From: an uncultured Pseudomonadota bacterium
GTDB taxonomy: Bacteria > Myxococcota_A > UBA796 > SXON01
DNA: 64,000 nucleotides
NCBI GenBank assembly: GCA_903844155.1
Contig: CAIMSU010000113.1
Coordinates: forward strand, 1 to 64,000
Direction of reading: 5' to 3'
Below are positions 25,343 through 34,455 of the stretch, piece by piece. The notes beneath the pieces were generated by a model that worked only from the letters and a program-made list of their open reading frames with translations, was not told the DNA's origin and made no database searches. The position numbers and the translations under genes were made by a program. Every line of letters begins with the position of its first letter. The stretch's first letter is position 1.

Positions 25343-25645
25343 CGCAACTCCAACGATGCCCCACTCTACCACGACAATCCCTCCACCACCCCCGGATCCC
25401 GACGCCGTTCGTGTGACGATCCTCGGCGTGCATCTCGCCTCCCGGCAGGAAGAGCAGTTTGAACCGCCAGGGCCGACAAACTTGCCAAGGAAATGCAGCT
25501 TGTTCTTCTCTTCCTTGGCGAACTTGGGGCCTTGATGTTCTTCCTTGGCGGTAAGTTCTACTCCCCCTCCCCGCCCGGTCTTCCTCCGCTTCCTCTGCGC
25601 AGTCACGGGAGTGAGCGTCCGCGGGGAAAAATGAAGCTGCCGAGT
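25343..25645. other. Repeat-bearing intergenic stretch, no convincing gene
   Basis: About 300 bases between the hypothetical gene and the PBP gene. An open frame on the minus strand runs through it, but codon content is irregular. The notable content is the short repeat cluster at 25479-25557. No RNA gene or clear promoter was seen. Confidence 0.5.
25479..25557. repeat. Short inverted/tandem repeat cluster (family D)
   Basis: TTGCCAAGGAA (25482-25492) is inverted relative to TTCCTTGGCGAACTT (25511-25525). TTCCTTGGCGGTAAGTT (25541-25557) is a further copy 30 bp downstream. Translated on the minus strand, the unit gives two 10-residue repeats, AKEEHQGPKF and AKEEKNKLHF. It may be a REP-like or mini-satellite remnant; no other copy was found by eye. 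Confidence 0.5.
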
Positions 25646-28135
25646 CTATTTCCCGAGGCCGAGCGCGTTTCCGATGGATTGGAGGACGGTCTTTTTGTCG
25701 GCGGGCGGCGCGCTCGCGGCAGTCGGCGACCCCGGCGGCGCAGCTGAACTACCAGCATTGCAAGCGGCATCGGGCACGGCGCCCTCTGAGAACCACTCGG
25801 GGTGCGTCGAGGCGCAGTCGGCACAGGGGGGGAGGTCTGTCGCGTCACACACGTCGACAGACACGAGGCCGGCGGGCGGTCCTGACACACTGGCGGAGTT
25901 GCCGAGGCCAGAGACCAGTCGCGCCCAGATCGGCAGGGCAGCAGCAGAACCCGTCAATCCAAGCGGCTTTTCATCGTCGAAGCCGACCCAGACGACGACG
26001 CTGTACTCGCCGCTGACGCCCGCGAACCAGGCGTCCTTCATCGCGTCCGTCGTGCCGGATTTCCCAGCCGCGCCGGGACCGACGCCGTATTTTGCAGCAG
26101 CAACACCGGTTCCCTCGTGCATGACCGAGCGCATGACGTCGCTTGCCAGCCACCGCGCGCGCGAGGTGTAGAACGGACCCTTGTTCGCGTCCGCGTGGAA
26201 CACGGCGTCCGCCCCCTGCCAGGCGCTCGCGGTGACAAAAGGCGCATGGTACCGGCCGTCGCCCGCGAACATGCCGTACGCGGCCGCGAGCTGGACCGGT
26301 GTGGCACCAAAACCTCCGAGGGCCACGCTTGGGTAGGCCGTCGCGTGTGTCAGCCCCAGCGCCTGTAGTCTGTCGCGCTCGGTGTCGAGGCCAACCTTCT
26401 CCGCGAGCAGCACCGCCGGGATGTTCCGCGAGTGGGCGATCGCCTCGCGGATGCTGATGAGGCCGACGTAGTTGCGGTCGAAGTTCTCGGGCGACCAGTC
26501 CTTGCCGTCGCTCGTGCGCGTGAGCGGCGCGTCGTTGAGTTGGAAGCCCGGCGACAGCGTAGGGTCGGCCTCCAACGCGAACAGCAGTGTGAGCGGCTTG
26601 ACGGTGGAGCCGATCTCCCGGACCGCGTCACTCGCCCGGTCAAACTGGCTCTTCTCCCAATCCCGCCCGCCGACCTGCGCCACAATCGCGCCGTCCGACG
26701 CCCTCATCACGACGGCCGCCACCTGCGCCCCCGCAGCGTTCGGGTGTGCCTTGACCACCTCTGCGTAGCCGTCCTCGACCGCCCCCTCGGCGAGCGCCTG
26801 GATCAGCGGTTGGATCGTCGTCCGCACGTCCAGCGCCTCGCGCGCGATGACCCCCTCGCCAAGCTGGCCTTCAACCTGCTCGATCGCCCGGTCGACCGCG
26901 TACGGGGCTTCTCGTCCCGCCGGCGCCGGCGAGGTCACGACCGGCTGCGCCTTCGCCGCCCTCGCCTCCTCCTCCGTCAGGAACCCGGCATCGACCATTC
27001 GCCCCAGAACCGTGTTTCGCCGGTCCTTCGCTGCGTCCGGGTGCTTGATCGGCGACCACTCGTTCGGCGACGCGATTGCTCCCGCGAGTGTCGCCGCCTC
27101 CACGAGATCGACGCGTTCTACCGGCTTTCCAAACCACGCCTTCGCCGCCGCGTCCATCCCGCACAGCGACGCCCCGGCGCCCTGTCCGAGGTAGATCTCG
27201 TTCATGTAGAGCTCGAGGATCTGGTCTTTGGAGAGCTTGTGCTCCAGCGCAAAAGCCAGCATCACCTCCGAGAACTTGCGGGACGCGGTGCGCTCCTGCG
27301 TCAGGAAGATGTTCTTGACCACCTGCTGGGTCAGCGTGGAGCCGCCCTGCACCATCTGTTGGTGCCACACATCCACCAACAGAGCGCGGAGGAGCCCGAG
27401 CGGGTCGATGCCCGGGTGATCGTAAAAGCGGGCGTCCTCCGTGGCGAGTACCGCGTGCTGGAGGACGAGGGGGATGCGAGAGAGCGGGACGGGGTTGCGG
27501 TTCTCGTTGTCCGCACCGCGCATCGTGGCGAGCAGCGCCGGCGCGAACGTGGCGTGATTCCCGGGGGAGATCGAGCGGATCCGTTCGTCGCGGAAGGTGA
27601 GCAGGACGGCGTGGCGGTCCTTGCTGGTGCTCGGCGTGAAGCCCTGGGCCGCGCGGTTCTCGATGAGCATGGTGCCGTCGCCGAGCTGCACGTCGCCGGG
27701 GCGGCTGGCTGTGTCGACGCGGGTGTAGCCGGCGGCGACGAGGGCGGTCGCCAGCTGCTCCGGCGTCGTCCTCAGCCCCTGCCAGACCTCGACCGGCGCG
27801 CTCCAGACATGCCCCGGGACGCTCCATACCTGTCCTGCGAGGCCGGTTTCCACGCGGGCGACGGCGCCGCGGTAGGAGATGGCGAGGACCGCGGCGGTGC
27901 CGAGGGTGCCGCCGAGGACGGTGGAGAGCAGGGTGGTACGCGTCCAGGCCTTGACGATGGCGAGCGCGCCGGCGTTCTTTGCGGGCTGCGGTGCCTTTTT
28001 GCGGGGCTTGACAGCGGGGGATTTCCCCGGGGCGGACTTCGCCTTTCTCGGCGCCATCCCGAGCGCGCGCGCACCCGCCTCGTCGCGGGCGGACGCGCGG
28101 GAGGCTGCTGCGGCTGCGGGGAGCTTGGGTGGCAT
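25646..28135 (-). CDS. Bifunctional penicillin-binding protein (class A, PBP1b-like)
   Basis: 829 residues that polymerise and cross-link peptidoglycan. After a basic Ala/Lys-rich cytoplasmic tail and one membrane helix (TTLLSTVLGGTLGTAAVLAI), a UB2H-like region leads to the glycosyltransferase: ATEDARFYDHPGIDPLGLLR, QGGSTLTQQVVKN, ELYMNEIYLGQG. The transpeptidase has STVK in REIGSTVKP, HSRN (SxN) and KSGTT (KTG box). The C-terminal 90 residues add a Cys-rich patch (DVCDATDLPPCADC) and a Pro/Ala linker, not usual for PBP1b. Start 28135 (MPPKLPAA) is preferred over the ATG 33 bases upstream. A REP pair begins 45 bases upstream. Confidence 0.92.
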   Translation of the reverse strand: MPPKLPAAAAASRASARDEAGARALGMAPRKAKSAPGKSPAVKPRKKAPQPAKNAGALAIVKAWTRTTLLSTVLGGTLGTAAVLAISYRGAVARVETGLAGQVWSVPGHVWSAPVEVWQGLRTTPEQLATALVAAGYTRVDTASRPGDVQLGDGTMLIENRAAQGFTPSTSKDRHAVLLTFRDERIRSISPGNHATFAPALLATMRGADNENRNPVPLSRIPLVLQHAVLATEDARFYDHPGIDPLGLLRALLVDVWHQQMVQGGSTLTQQVVKNIFLTQERTASRKFSEVMLAFALEHKLSKDQILELYMNEIYLGQGAGASLCGMDAAAKAWFGKPVERVDLVEAATLAGAIASPNEWSPIKHPDAAKDRRNTVLGRMVDAGFLTEEEARAAKAQPVVTSPAPAGREAPYAVDRAIEQVEGQLGEGVIAREALDVRTTIQPLIQALAEGAVEDGYAEVVKAHPNAAGAQVAAVVMRASDGAIVAQVGGRDWEKSQFDRASDAVREIGSTVKPLTLLFALEADPTLSPGFQLNDAPLTRTSDGKDWSPENFDRNYVGLISIREAIAHSRNIPAVLLAEKVGLDTERDRLQALGLTHATAYPSVALGGFGATPVQLAAAYGMFAGDGRYHAPFVTASAWQGADAVFHADANKGPFYTSRARWLASDVMRSVMHEGTGVAAAKYGVGPGAAGKSGTTDAMKDAWFAGVSGEYSVVVWVGFDDEKPLGLTGSAAALPIWARLVSGLGNSASVSGPPAGLVSVDVCDATDLPPCADCASTHPEWFSEGAVPDAACNAGSSAAPPGSPTAASAPPADKKTVLQSIGNALGLGK

Positions 28136-28179
28136 CGAGGGTCGTGGTTGACGGGTCAAGGATAACACGAAGACCCTGA

Positions 28180-28248
28180 CCGGATCCGAGCTGCTCAGAT
28201 CGCGCTATTGGTATGTCAAGAGCCGGATCTGAGCAGCTCAGATCCCGG
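28180..28248. repeat. REP pair (BIME), family B, left of RAYT 1
   Basis: Two inverted palindromes: GGATCCGAGCTGCTCAGATC (about 28182-28201) and GGATCTGAGCAGCTCAGATC (about 28225-28244). They are separated by a spacer that contains GCTATTG. The same two-palindrome arrangement, with the GCTATTG spacer, occurs in the same orientation at 29161-29227, so the RAYT gene is bracketed by direct copies of the composite unit. It lies in the promoter region of the PBP gene. Confidence 0.85.
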
Positions 28249-28370
28249 TCTTGACGGGTCCGGCGCCGCATGACTTCCGTCAGTGACAACGGCACCCGCC
28301 CGTCGATGGCAAAATTGGCGAGGAACAACCGTAGCCCCCATTCTTGCATGGAGCGTGGTCAGGAGCCCCC

Positions 28371-29156
28371 ATGGACTACGTTCACGCCATCGCCACCGCC
28401 GCGCACGACAAGCCAGTTTTCACCGATCCGGCCGTGGTCGCGGACGTGTTCCGTGGGTTCGAGGCGGCCTCTGAGCACGGCGCCGAGGTAGCCGCCTACG
28501 CCTTCATGTCCGCCCATCTCCACATGCTCCTCGGCGTGTCGGCCCCGCGAGGGCCCGGCGCTGCGGTCCAGCGCATTCTCGGCCCCGCAGCATGGTGTCT
28601 CAATCGGCGACAGCAGCAAAGAGGCGCGATTTTTCTGCACCGATTCTGGCGCGCCGAGGCGCTCGACCAGGGCCACCGTTGGATCCTGCCCTTGTACATC
28701 CACGCGAACCCGGCGCCGCGAGCTCCGGACGTGCGGAGGCTCAGCGTCGGCTGCCGGTCGAGTCACGATGCGTGGTCCACTGGCTCGGGTCCGCCGTGGC
28801 TGCGACCGGGCGCCGCCTTAGAGCAGTTCGACGGCCACTACAGAGAGGCCTTGGAGGAGTATCTGGCCCGCCGCGCGAGTGCCCCGGCCCCTCGGGTGCC
28901 GCTCACGGCGCGGGAAGAGTGCGTGCTCTCGGCGGTTGCCCATGTGACCGGGTCGCGGTGGGACACGTTGCTGCAAGCCGATCGGGGCGGGAAGCGCGAC
29001 CGTATGTTGCTCGTATGGGCGCTCGCGCGGGACGTCGGAGTGGCCGCCGCTGCGCGTGTGGTCAGGATCAACCCGCACACGGCGGCCCGTTGGGTAGCTG
29101 CGGCGAACGAGCCCGAGATGCGCCCATGGCGAGCCAAACTCGGCGCGACGGGCTGA
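28371..29156 (+). CDS. REP-associated tyrosine transposase (RAYT) 1
   Basis: A 261-residue Y1/HUH single-strand transposase of the RAYT group, expected to nick and join REP hairpins. The HUH motif is MSAHLHMLL (His49, His51), and the helix with the likely catalytic Tyr reads PLYIHANP (Tyr109). The C-terminal half is an added domain ending in a helix-turn-helix (VAAAARVVRINPHTAARW). AGGAG precedes the ATG at 28371. It aligns without gaps over the first 110 residues with the RAYT at 46393-47178. No second transposon gene is present, as usual for RAYTs. The flanking family B repeats are its likely substrates (inference from position). Confidence 0.85.
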   Translation: MDYVHAIATAAHDKPVFTDPAVVADVFRGFEAASEHGAEVAAYAFMSAHLHMLLGVSAPRGPGAAVQRILGPAAWCLNRRQQQRGAIFLHRFWRAEALDQGHRWILPLYIHANPAPRAPDVRRLSVGCRSSHDAWSTGSGPPWLRPGAALEQFDGHYREALEEYLARRASAPAPRVPLTAREECVLSAVAHVTGSRWDTLLQADRGGKRDRMLLVWALARDVGVAAAARVVRINPHTAARWVAAANEPEMRPWRAKLGATG

Positions 29157-29160
29157 CGGA

Positions 29161-29228
29161 CCGGATCTGAGCTGCTCAGATCATGCTATTGACGCGTCGA
29201 GAGCGTGATCTCAGCAGCTCAGATCCGG
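29161..29228. repeat. REP pair (BIME), family B, right of RAYT 1
   Basis: GGATCTGAGCTGCTCAGATC (29163-29182) and, inverted, GATCTCAGCAGCTCAGATCC (29208-29227), with the GCTATTG-containing spacer between. It begins 5 bases after the RAYT stop and ends about 24 bases before the protease start codon. It therefore occupies the place where the protease promoter would be expected. Confidence 0.85.
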
Positions 29229-29251
29229 CTATCCCGGGTTACCCCGCCCCC

Positions 29252-32200
29252 ATGTTGCTCCCGCTCCTCGTCTCGGCGAACCTCGTCGCCGGCGTCGCCC
29301 ACGCCGTCCTCCCGCTGCCCCTCTACCCGCTATGCGGGACCCCCGATCGGTGGGACTTGTGCCCGAACGACCTCGGGGATTACTGGGCCATGCACTCCTA
29401 CATCCCGGCCGGCTCGATTTCGAGCGTCCGCGCGGAGGAGGTCGCTATCGGCTCAGGCGACGGCGAGGACAAGGCTTTTCGGACGACGACCGGGCGGTTT
29501 GACGTTGCCATCGCCGTCATCGACTCGGGTGTTGATTGGGCGGACGACGAATACCAGAACAAGATCCTGATCAACACCGGGGAGCTGCCGCTGCCGGAGT
29601 ACGCAGACGGCACCGAGGCCGCGAGCTACGACGCCAACAGCGACGGCCTCGTGAACATCCAGGACTACGCCGAGGATCCGCGCGTGCTGATCACCGCGGG
29701 ACGCGACGAGGCCGACTACCAGCTCGACGCCTCCGACCTCATCTACACGTTCTCCGACGGCGTGGACGACGATGGCGACGGCTACATCGACGACATCGCC
29801 GGCTGGGACTTCTTCGCGGACGACAACGACCCGTTCACCGAGTGGGACAATGACTCGGGTACACACGGCTCGGGTGTCATCTCGGAGATGGCGGCCGAGG
29901 GCGGCGACGGCATCGGTGACATCGGCGCGTGCCCGAATTGCGCTGTGCTGCCGATCCGGGACGGCGACTCGTTTGTGACAGACGGGGCGAGGGCCTCGCT
30001 GGCGATGGTCTACGCCGTCGACCACGGCGTGAGTGTCATCAACATGTCGCTCGGAGCCCTGTCCGGACCTGGCTTTACTGCCGACGCCATCGCGTACGCA
30101 CGCGGCCACAACGTCAACCTCGTTGGGGTGACGGGCGACGAGAACAGCTACCACTCCAACCAACCGAGCGAGCGCGACGGCATCCTCTACATCCACTCCG
30201 TCCGTCCCGCCGAGGACGACGAGCAGAACGGCGTCTATAGCTACCTGAACTTCCTGAATTGCAACAACTTCGGCCCGCGCGTCCAGCTCGTCGCCGGGTC
30301 GCCCGCGTGCGCGACGGGATCGGCCGCGATCACCAGCGGCATCCTGGGATTGATGAAGTCGGCGGCCAAGGACGTGGGGACGGAGCTCACGGCGGACGAA
30401 GCGGATCAGATCCTGTTCCAGACCGCGGACGACGTGAACCTCACCCAGGATGAGTTGGCCAAGGCCAAGACCTATCCAAGCACCCCCGGTTGGGACCCGT
30501 ACTTCGGTTATGGCCGGGTGAACGCATGGAAGGCGGTCGAGATGGTGACGAGCGGGAACATCCCGCCGGTCGCCAACATCACCTCGCCGAAATGGCTGGA
30601 CTACGTGGACCCGGCGCGGGGGACGGTCGACATTCAAGGCACGTTGGCGGCTGATCGTTCGGCGTCCTTCACCTGGTCGTTGGAGGTAGGCGAGGGCGAG
30701 AACCCCCAACACTGGACCCAGATTGGGAGCGGCTCTTCGACGTCGGCCATCGAAGGAAAGCTCGGTACATTGGACCTCTCGACGATCCCGACCGCCGACG
30801 TGCCCGAGGCGCCGATGCAGGAGGGTGTCGAGGCGCGTGTGACACGGGTCATGGCGCCGATGGTGACTGTCCGCGCGCACGTGCTGGACGCGGAGGGCCG
30901 CAAGGCCGAATTCCGCAAGACCTTCGTGGTGCATTCCGACACCTCGCTGCTCGACGGGTTCCCGGTGCAGTCTGCTTCGTCGATCGAGTCGTCGCCGGTG
31001 CTGTCGGACCTCGATGGTGACGGCATCGACGAGATCATCGTGGCGGACACCGGCGGCTTTGTGCATGCGGTCGATGGGACGGGGCAGGAGCTACCGGGGT
31101 GGCCAGTGCAGACGGATGTGGATCCGCGCTGGCACGCCGATCAGCCTGCCGCGGCCTCGGTTGATCCGCTCCACGAGGGTGCGATCGGGTCGGTGGCGAT
31201 CGGGGACATCGACGGCGACGGCACGCCGGAGATCGTCGCCGGGACTGGTACCGGCTCTGTCTACGTCTGGGAGCCCGACGGCAGCTTGCGCGCTGGTTTT
31301 CCCATCCACATCCTCGGCCGGACGGCCGCCGAGACCACCCGACAGACGACCTGGGACAACGGCATCGCCTCCGCGATCACCCTGCAGGACCTCGATGGTG
31401 ACGGCAAGATGGAGATCATCGCCGCGGCGATGGACCAGCGCCTCTACGTTTGGGACGACACGGGCGCCGACTGGGGACCCTACCCAGTCGACGTGTGTTC
31501 GCCGGACCTCTGTGGCACCTCCGGCGTCCGCATCATCGCCTCGCCCGCCGTCGCGGACGTCGACGGCGACGGCCACTACGAGATCGGCATCGCGACAAAC
31601 GAGGCGGCGAACAACGGCAACGACTCCGTAAGCTACCTGTTCGACGCCGACACCGGCACGCTCGTGGACGGCTGGCCGCTCTACGAGTCCGGCCTCGTCA
31701 ACCGCGCCGCGCTGCTGCCGCTCGTGGGCGAAGGGCACCCCGGCTCGCTGGCGTTCGCGGACCTGAACGGCGACGGTCAGGACGAGGTCGCCAGCCCGAT
31801 CATGCTCGGCCAGAGCCCGATCTACGATTGGCACGCGACCGAATACATGCACCTCTCCTATGTACGCACGGGCTGGGGCGCGGGGACCAACACAAACGAA
31901 CCAAGCTTCGCGACCATGTCGGACGACCCCGCCTTCGGCGACATGGACGGGGATGGCGTACCGGACTACCTCGTTGGGGGTGACGGGGCGCTCTACTTCA
32001 TCGCGCTCGCGGGGCGCACGGAGGCTGACTATCAGCATGTGTTGGCTGCATGGAGTGGGGCGACGGGGGAGATGCTGCCCGGGTTCCCACGCCAGATCGA
32101 GGACGTGCAGTTCCTCTCGGCCCCTGCGGTGGCGGACATCTCGGGCGACGGGATGCCAGAAGCCATCTTTGGAAGCGGCGGATACCTGCTCCACGCCTGG

Positions 32201-32560
32201 GACAAGGACGGCGCGGAGCCGGACGGCTGGCCAAAGTACACCGGCCACTGGATCCTCGGCAGCCCCGCCGTCGGCGACATCGATGGGGACGGCTACCTCG
32301 ACGTCGTCGTGCCGAGCCGCGAGGGCTACTTGTACGCCTGGCACTCGACGGGCCGCGCCGACCAGAAGGTACAATGGGCGTCCATGCGGCATGATCCCCG
32401 CAACACCGGGGATTACAACACGCCGATCGACGTCCAGGCCGGTCCGCCTGCGGGCCCTCCCTCCGGTGGCGGCTGTTGCGGCGACAAGACCAACTCGTCC
32501 GCCGCGTTGTTGCTCCTCGCGCCCTTCGCGCTCCTGACCCGTCGCCGTCGCAAGGCCTGA
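29252..32560 (+). CDS. Secreted subtilisin-like protease with FG-GAP repeats and MYXO-CTERM-like tail
   Basis: 1102 residues from ATG 29252 (signal peptide MLLPLLVSANLVAGVAHA). The S8 protease triad is Asp91 in AVIDSGVDW, His205 in SGTHGSG and Ser357 in ATGSAAITSG. A long acidic insert with EF-like DDDGDG lies between Asp and His. The C-terminal half has at least five FG-GAP/VCBS-type units (DLDGDGIDEI, DIDGDGTPEI, DLDGDGKMEI, DVDGDGHYEI, DMDGDGVPDY). The end has GGGCC, a Leu/Ala-rich segment and RRRRK, a sorting signal of MYXO-CTERM type. It is a surface-anchored or released calcium-binding protease. The tyrS start follows 5 bases after the stop. Confidence 0.9.
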   Translation: MLLPLLVSANLVAGVAHAVLPLPLYPLCGTPDRWDLCPNDLGDYWAMHSYIPAGSISSVRAEEVAIGSGDGEDKAFRTTTGRFDVAIAVIDSGVDWADDEYQNKILINTGELPLPEYADGTEAASYDANSDGLVNIQDYAEDPRVLITAGRDEADYQLDASDLIYTFSDGVDDDGDGYIDDIAGWDFFADDNDPFTEWDNDSGTHGSGVISEMAAEGGDGIGDIGACPNCAVLPIRDGDSFVTDGARASLAMVYAVDHGVSVINMSLGALSGPGFTADAIAYARGHNVNLVGVTGDENSYHSNQPSERDGILYIHSVRPAEDDEQNGVYSYLNFLNCNNFGPRVQLVAGSPACATGSAAITSGILGLMKSAAKDVGTELTADEADQILFQTADDVNLTQDELAKAKTYPSTPGWDPYFGYGRVNAWKAVEMVTSGNIPPVANITSPKWLDYVDPARGTVDIQGTLAADRSASFTWSLEVGEGENPQHWTQIGSGSSTSAIEGKLGTLDLSTIPTADVPEAPMQEGVEARVTRVMAPMVTVRAHVLDAEGRKAEFRKTFVVHSDTSLLDGFPVQSASSIESSPVLSDLDGDGIDEIIVADTGGFVHAVDGTGQELPGWPVQTDVDPRWHADQPAAASVDPLHEGAIGSVAIGDIDGDGTPEIVAGTGTGSVYVWEPDGSLRAGFPIHILGRTAAETTRQTTWDNGIASAITLQDLDGDGKMEIIAAAMDQRLYVWDDTGADWGPYPVDVCSPDLCGTSGVRIIASPAVADVDGDGHYEIGIATNEAANNGNDSVSYLFDADTGTLVDGWPLYESGLVNRAALLPLVGEGHPGSLAFADLNGDGQDEVASPIMLGQSPIYDWHATEYMHLSYVRTGWGAGTNTNEPSFATMSDDPAFGDMDGDGVPDYLVGGDGALYFIALAGRTEADYQHVLAAWSGATGEMLPGFPRQIEDVQFLSAPAVADISGDGMPEAIFGSGGYLLHAWDKDGAEPDGWPKYTGHWILGSPAVGDIDGDGYLDVVVPSREGYLYAWHSTGRADQKVQWASMRHDPRNTGDYNTPIDVQAGPPAGPPSGGGCCGDKTNSSAALLLLAPFALLTRRRRKA

Positions 32561-32565
32561 CACTC

Positions 32566-33741
32566 ATGCACGTCCTCGACCACCTCCACGCCCGCGGCTT
32601 CATCCACCAGGTCACCGACGAGCCGGCCCTCCGCGTCGCCATCGACACCGGCACGCTCCCCGTCTACGTCGGCCTCGATCCCACCGCGAAGAGCTTGCAC
32701 GCCGGCCATCTCCTCCCGCTGCTGTGCTTGCGTTGGCTGGCCGAGGCGGGCCTTGACCCCATCGTGATCATCGGCGGCGGCACGGCGTTGATCGGCGACC
32801 CGACCGGCAAGGACAAGACCCGCGACATGCTGACGGCAGAAGACATCGCCGCGAACAAGCTTGGCTTGATCGCCCAGGCGCGCCTGTTCGCGCCCAACGC
32901 GCGGATCGTCGACAATGCGGACTGGCTGTGTGGGCTCGGCTATGTCAGCTTTCTGCGGGACATCGGCGTGCACTTCAGCGTGAACCGGATGCTGTCGGCA
33001 GAGACGTTCAAGCAGCGGCTGGAGCGCGAGCAGGGGCTGTCGTTCATCGAGTTCAACTATACGTTGCTGCAAAGCTACGATTTCCTGGAGCTGTACCGTA
33101 GGCAGGGCTGCCGGCTGCAGATCGGTGGTCAGGACCAGTGGTTCAACATCATCTCCGGCTGCGACTTGATTCGCCGCCTCGAAGGCGCCGAGACGTGGGG
33201 GCTCACCATCCCGTTGCTGCTGATGAGCGATGGCCGGAAGATGGGCAAGACCGCCGGCGGTGCGTGGTGGCTGGATCCCGAGCTTTGCAGCCCGTATCAC
33301 TACTTCCAGCACTGGCTGAACGTCGCGGACGAGGACGTCGAGAAGCTGCTGAAGCTCTACAGCTACCTTGAGTTGGACGCCATCACCGTACTCATGGCAG
33401 ACATCCGGGTGGCGAAGCGCCGGCTGGCGATCGAGGCGACGGCGGTGGTGCACGGGCGGGCGGCGGCGGAGGCTGCGGACGAGGCGGCGCGGGCGGCGTT
33501 CTCGGGCGGTCAGGCTGCGGACATGCCGACGATCACGGTGGCGACGGGGTCATCGGTGGTCGCTGCGCTGGTCGCGGCGGCGTTCGCGAAGTCCAACGGG
33601 GAGGCGCGGCGGCTCATCGAGGGCGGCGGCGTGAGGCTTGGCGACGAGGTCGTCGCGGACGTAAAAGCCGTGCTTGAAGGCGACACGTTGCTGTGGGCTG
33701 GGAAGAAGCGCGCGGTGAAGGTCGTTGTCGCCCCCGGGTAG
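32566..33741 (+). CDS. tyrS: Tyrosyl-tRNA synthetase
   Basis: 391 residues that charge tRNA(Tyr). The class I motifs are SLHAGHLLPL (HIGH type) and MSDGRKMGKTAGG (the KFGKT-type equivalent of KMSKS, normal for TyrRS). Tyrosine-binding elements YTLLQSYDF and GGQDQW are present. The C-terminal S4-like RNA-binding domain is recognisable (SNGEARRLIEGGGVRLGDEVV). ATG 32566 follows the protease stop by 5 bases. A longer start inside the protease gene is rejected. Confidence 0.95.
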   Translation: MHVLDHLHARGFIHQVTDEPALRVAIDTGTLPVYVGLDPTAKSLHAGHLLPLLCLRWLAEAGLDPIVIIGGGTALIGDPTGKDKTRDMLTAEDIAANKLGLIAQARLFAPNARIVDNADWLCGLGYVSFLRDIGVHFSVNRMLSAETFKQRLEREQGLSFIEFNYTLLQSYDFLELYRRQGCRLQIGGQDQWFNIISGCDLIRRLEGAETWGLTIPLLLMSDGRKMGKTAGGAWWLDPELCSPYHYFQHWLNVADEDVEKLLKLYSYLELDAITVLMADIRVAKRRLAIEATAVVHGRAAAEAADEAARAAFSGGQAADMPTITVATGSSVVAALVAAAFAKSNGEARRLIEGGGVRLGDEVVADVKAVLEGDTLLWAGKKRAVKVVVAPG

Positions 33742-34453
33742 GCGCGAGGACGCGCTTTTTGAGTGGATCGGCAAGGTGAACGGCCCGATCTGGGGCGACG
33801 TGCTGGACGCCGGAACGGGCGCGCACTCGCTCGGTTGGCTGGCGACGCTGCCGACCCGTTCGCTGACGGCCGTCACGGTCGAGGACTGGCGGCTGGGCGA
33901 GCTACCGACCATCGCCCCTCGCGCGCGTATTGTCCGCGGGCGGTGGACGGACCCGACCCTGCTCCACGACGAGACCTTCGATCAGGTGCTCGTGGACTAC
34001 GTGATCGGCGCCATCGACGGTCACGAGCCCTACTTCCAGTACGACTACCTCGCACGCCTGCGGCCGCATTGCCGCGGGGCCGTCTACCTGGTTGGCCTCG
34101 AACCCCCGCCGCGCGACGGCTCCCTGCTCGACCAGGTCTGCCGCGTGCGGGACGCCTGCATCCTGCTCGGCGGGCATCGGATGTACCGGGAATATCCGTG
34201 TGAATTGGTGCGGCGATGGCTGGAGGCGGCGGGCATGCACGTCACCGACGTGCGGGTGTTCCCGAACCGCATCGGCGCTCGGTTCGTGAACGGCCAGCTT
34301 GACGTCGCCAAGCGAAAACTACCGTTGTTCACGGATCAGGCGCTCGCACGAGCGATGGAGGGGCAGATCGAGTCGCTCCGCGCCTCAGCCCTCGCGCAGG
34401 GCGAACGGACCTGGGGCGCGGACTACGTGATCGCGGCCACCGTCACGCCCTGA
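33725..34453 (+). CDS. SAM-dependent methyltransferase/spermidine synthase-like protein
   Basis: A 242-residue Rossmann-fold protein. GDVLDAGTGAHSLGWLATL resembles the SAM-binding motif I (DxGxG). FDQVLVDYVIGAID takes the place of motif II/post-II. A C-terminal segment contains VTDVRVFPNRIGARFVN. No N-terminal membrane part is seen. The start is TTG at 33725, overlapping tyrS by 17 bases; no internal ATG would leave motif I intact. The substrate is unknown. A family C palindrome follows the stop at once. Confidence 0.65.
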   Translation: MSPPGRREDALFEWIGKVNGPIWGDVLDAGTGAHSLGWLATLPTRSLTAVTVEDWRLGELPTIAPRARIVRGRWTDPTLLHDETFDQVLVDYVIGAIDGHEPYFQYDYLARLRPHCRGAVYLVGLEPPPRDGSLLDQVCRVRDACILLGGHRMYREYPCELVRRWLEAAGMHVTDVRVFPNRIGARFVNGQLDVAKRKLPLFTDQALARAMEGQIESLRASALAQGERTWGADYVIAATVTP

Positions 34454-34455
34454 TC

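Noticed and set aside
26050-26075. KSG instead of KTG in the PBP transpeptidase
   Set aside because: KSG is an accepted variant of the third active-site box; the STVK and SRN boxes are intact.
33220-33260. TyrS apparently missing a KMSKS motif
   Set aside because: The KMGKT form is the normal KFGKT-type variant of tyrosyl-tRNA synthetases.
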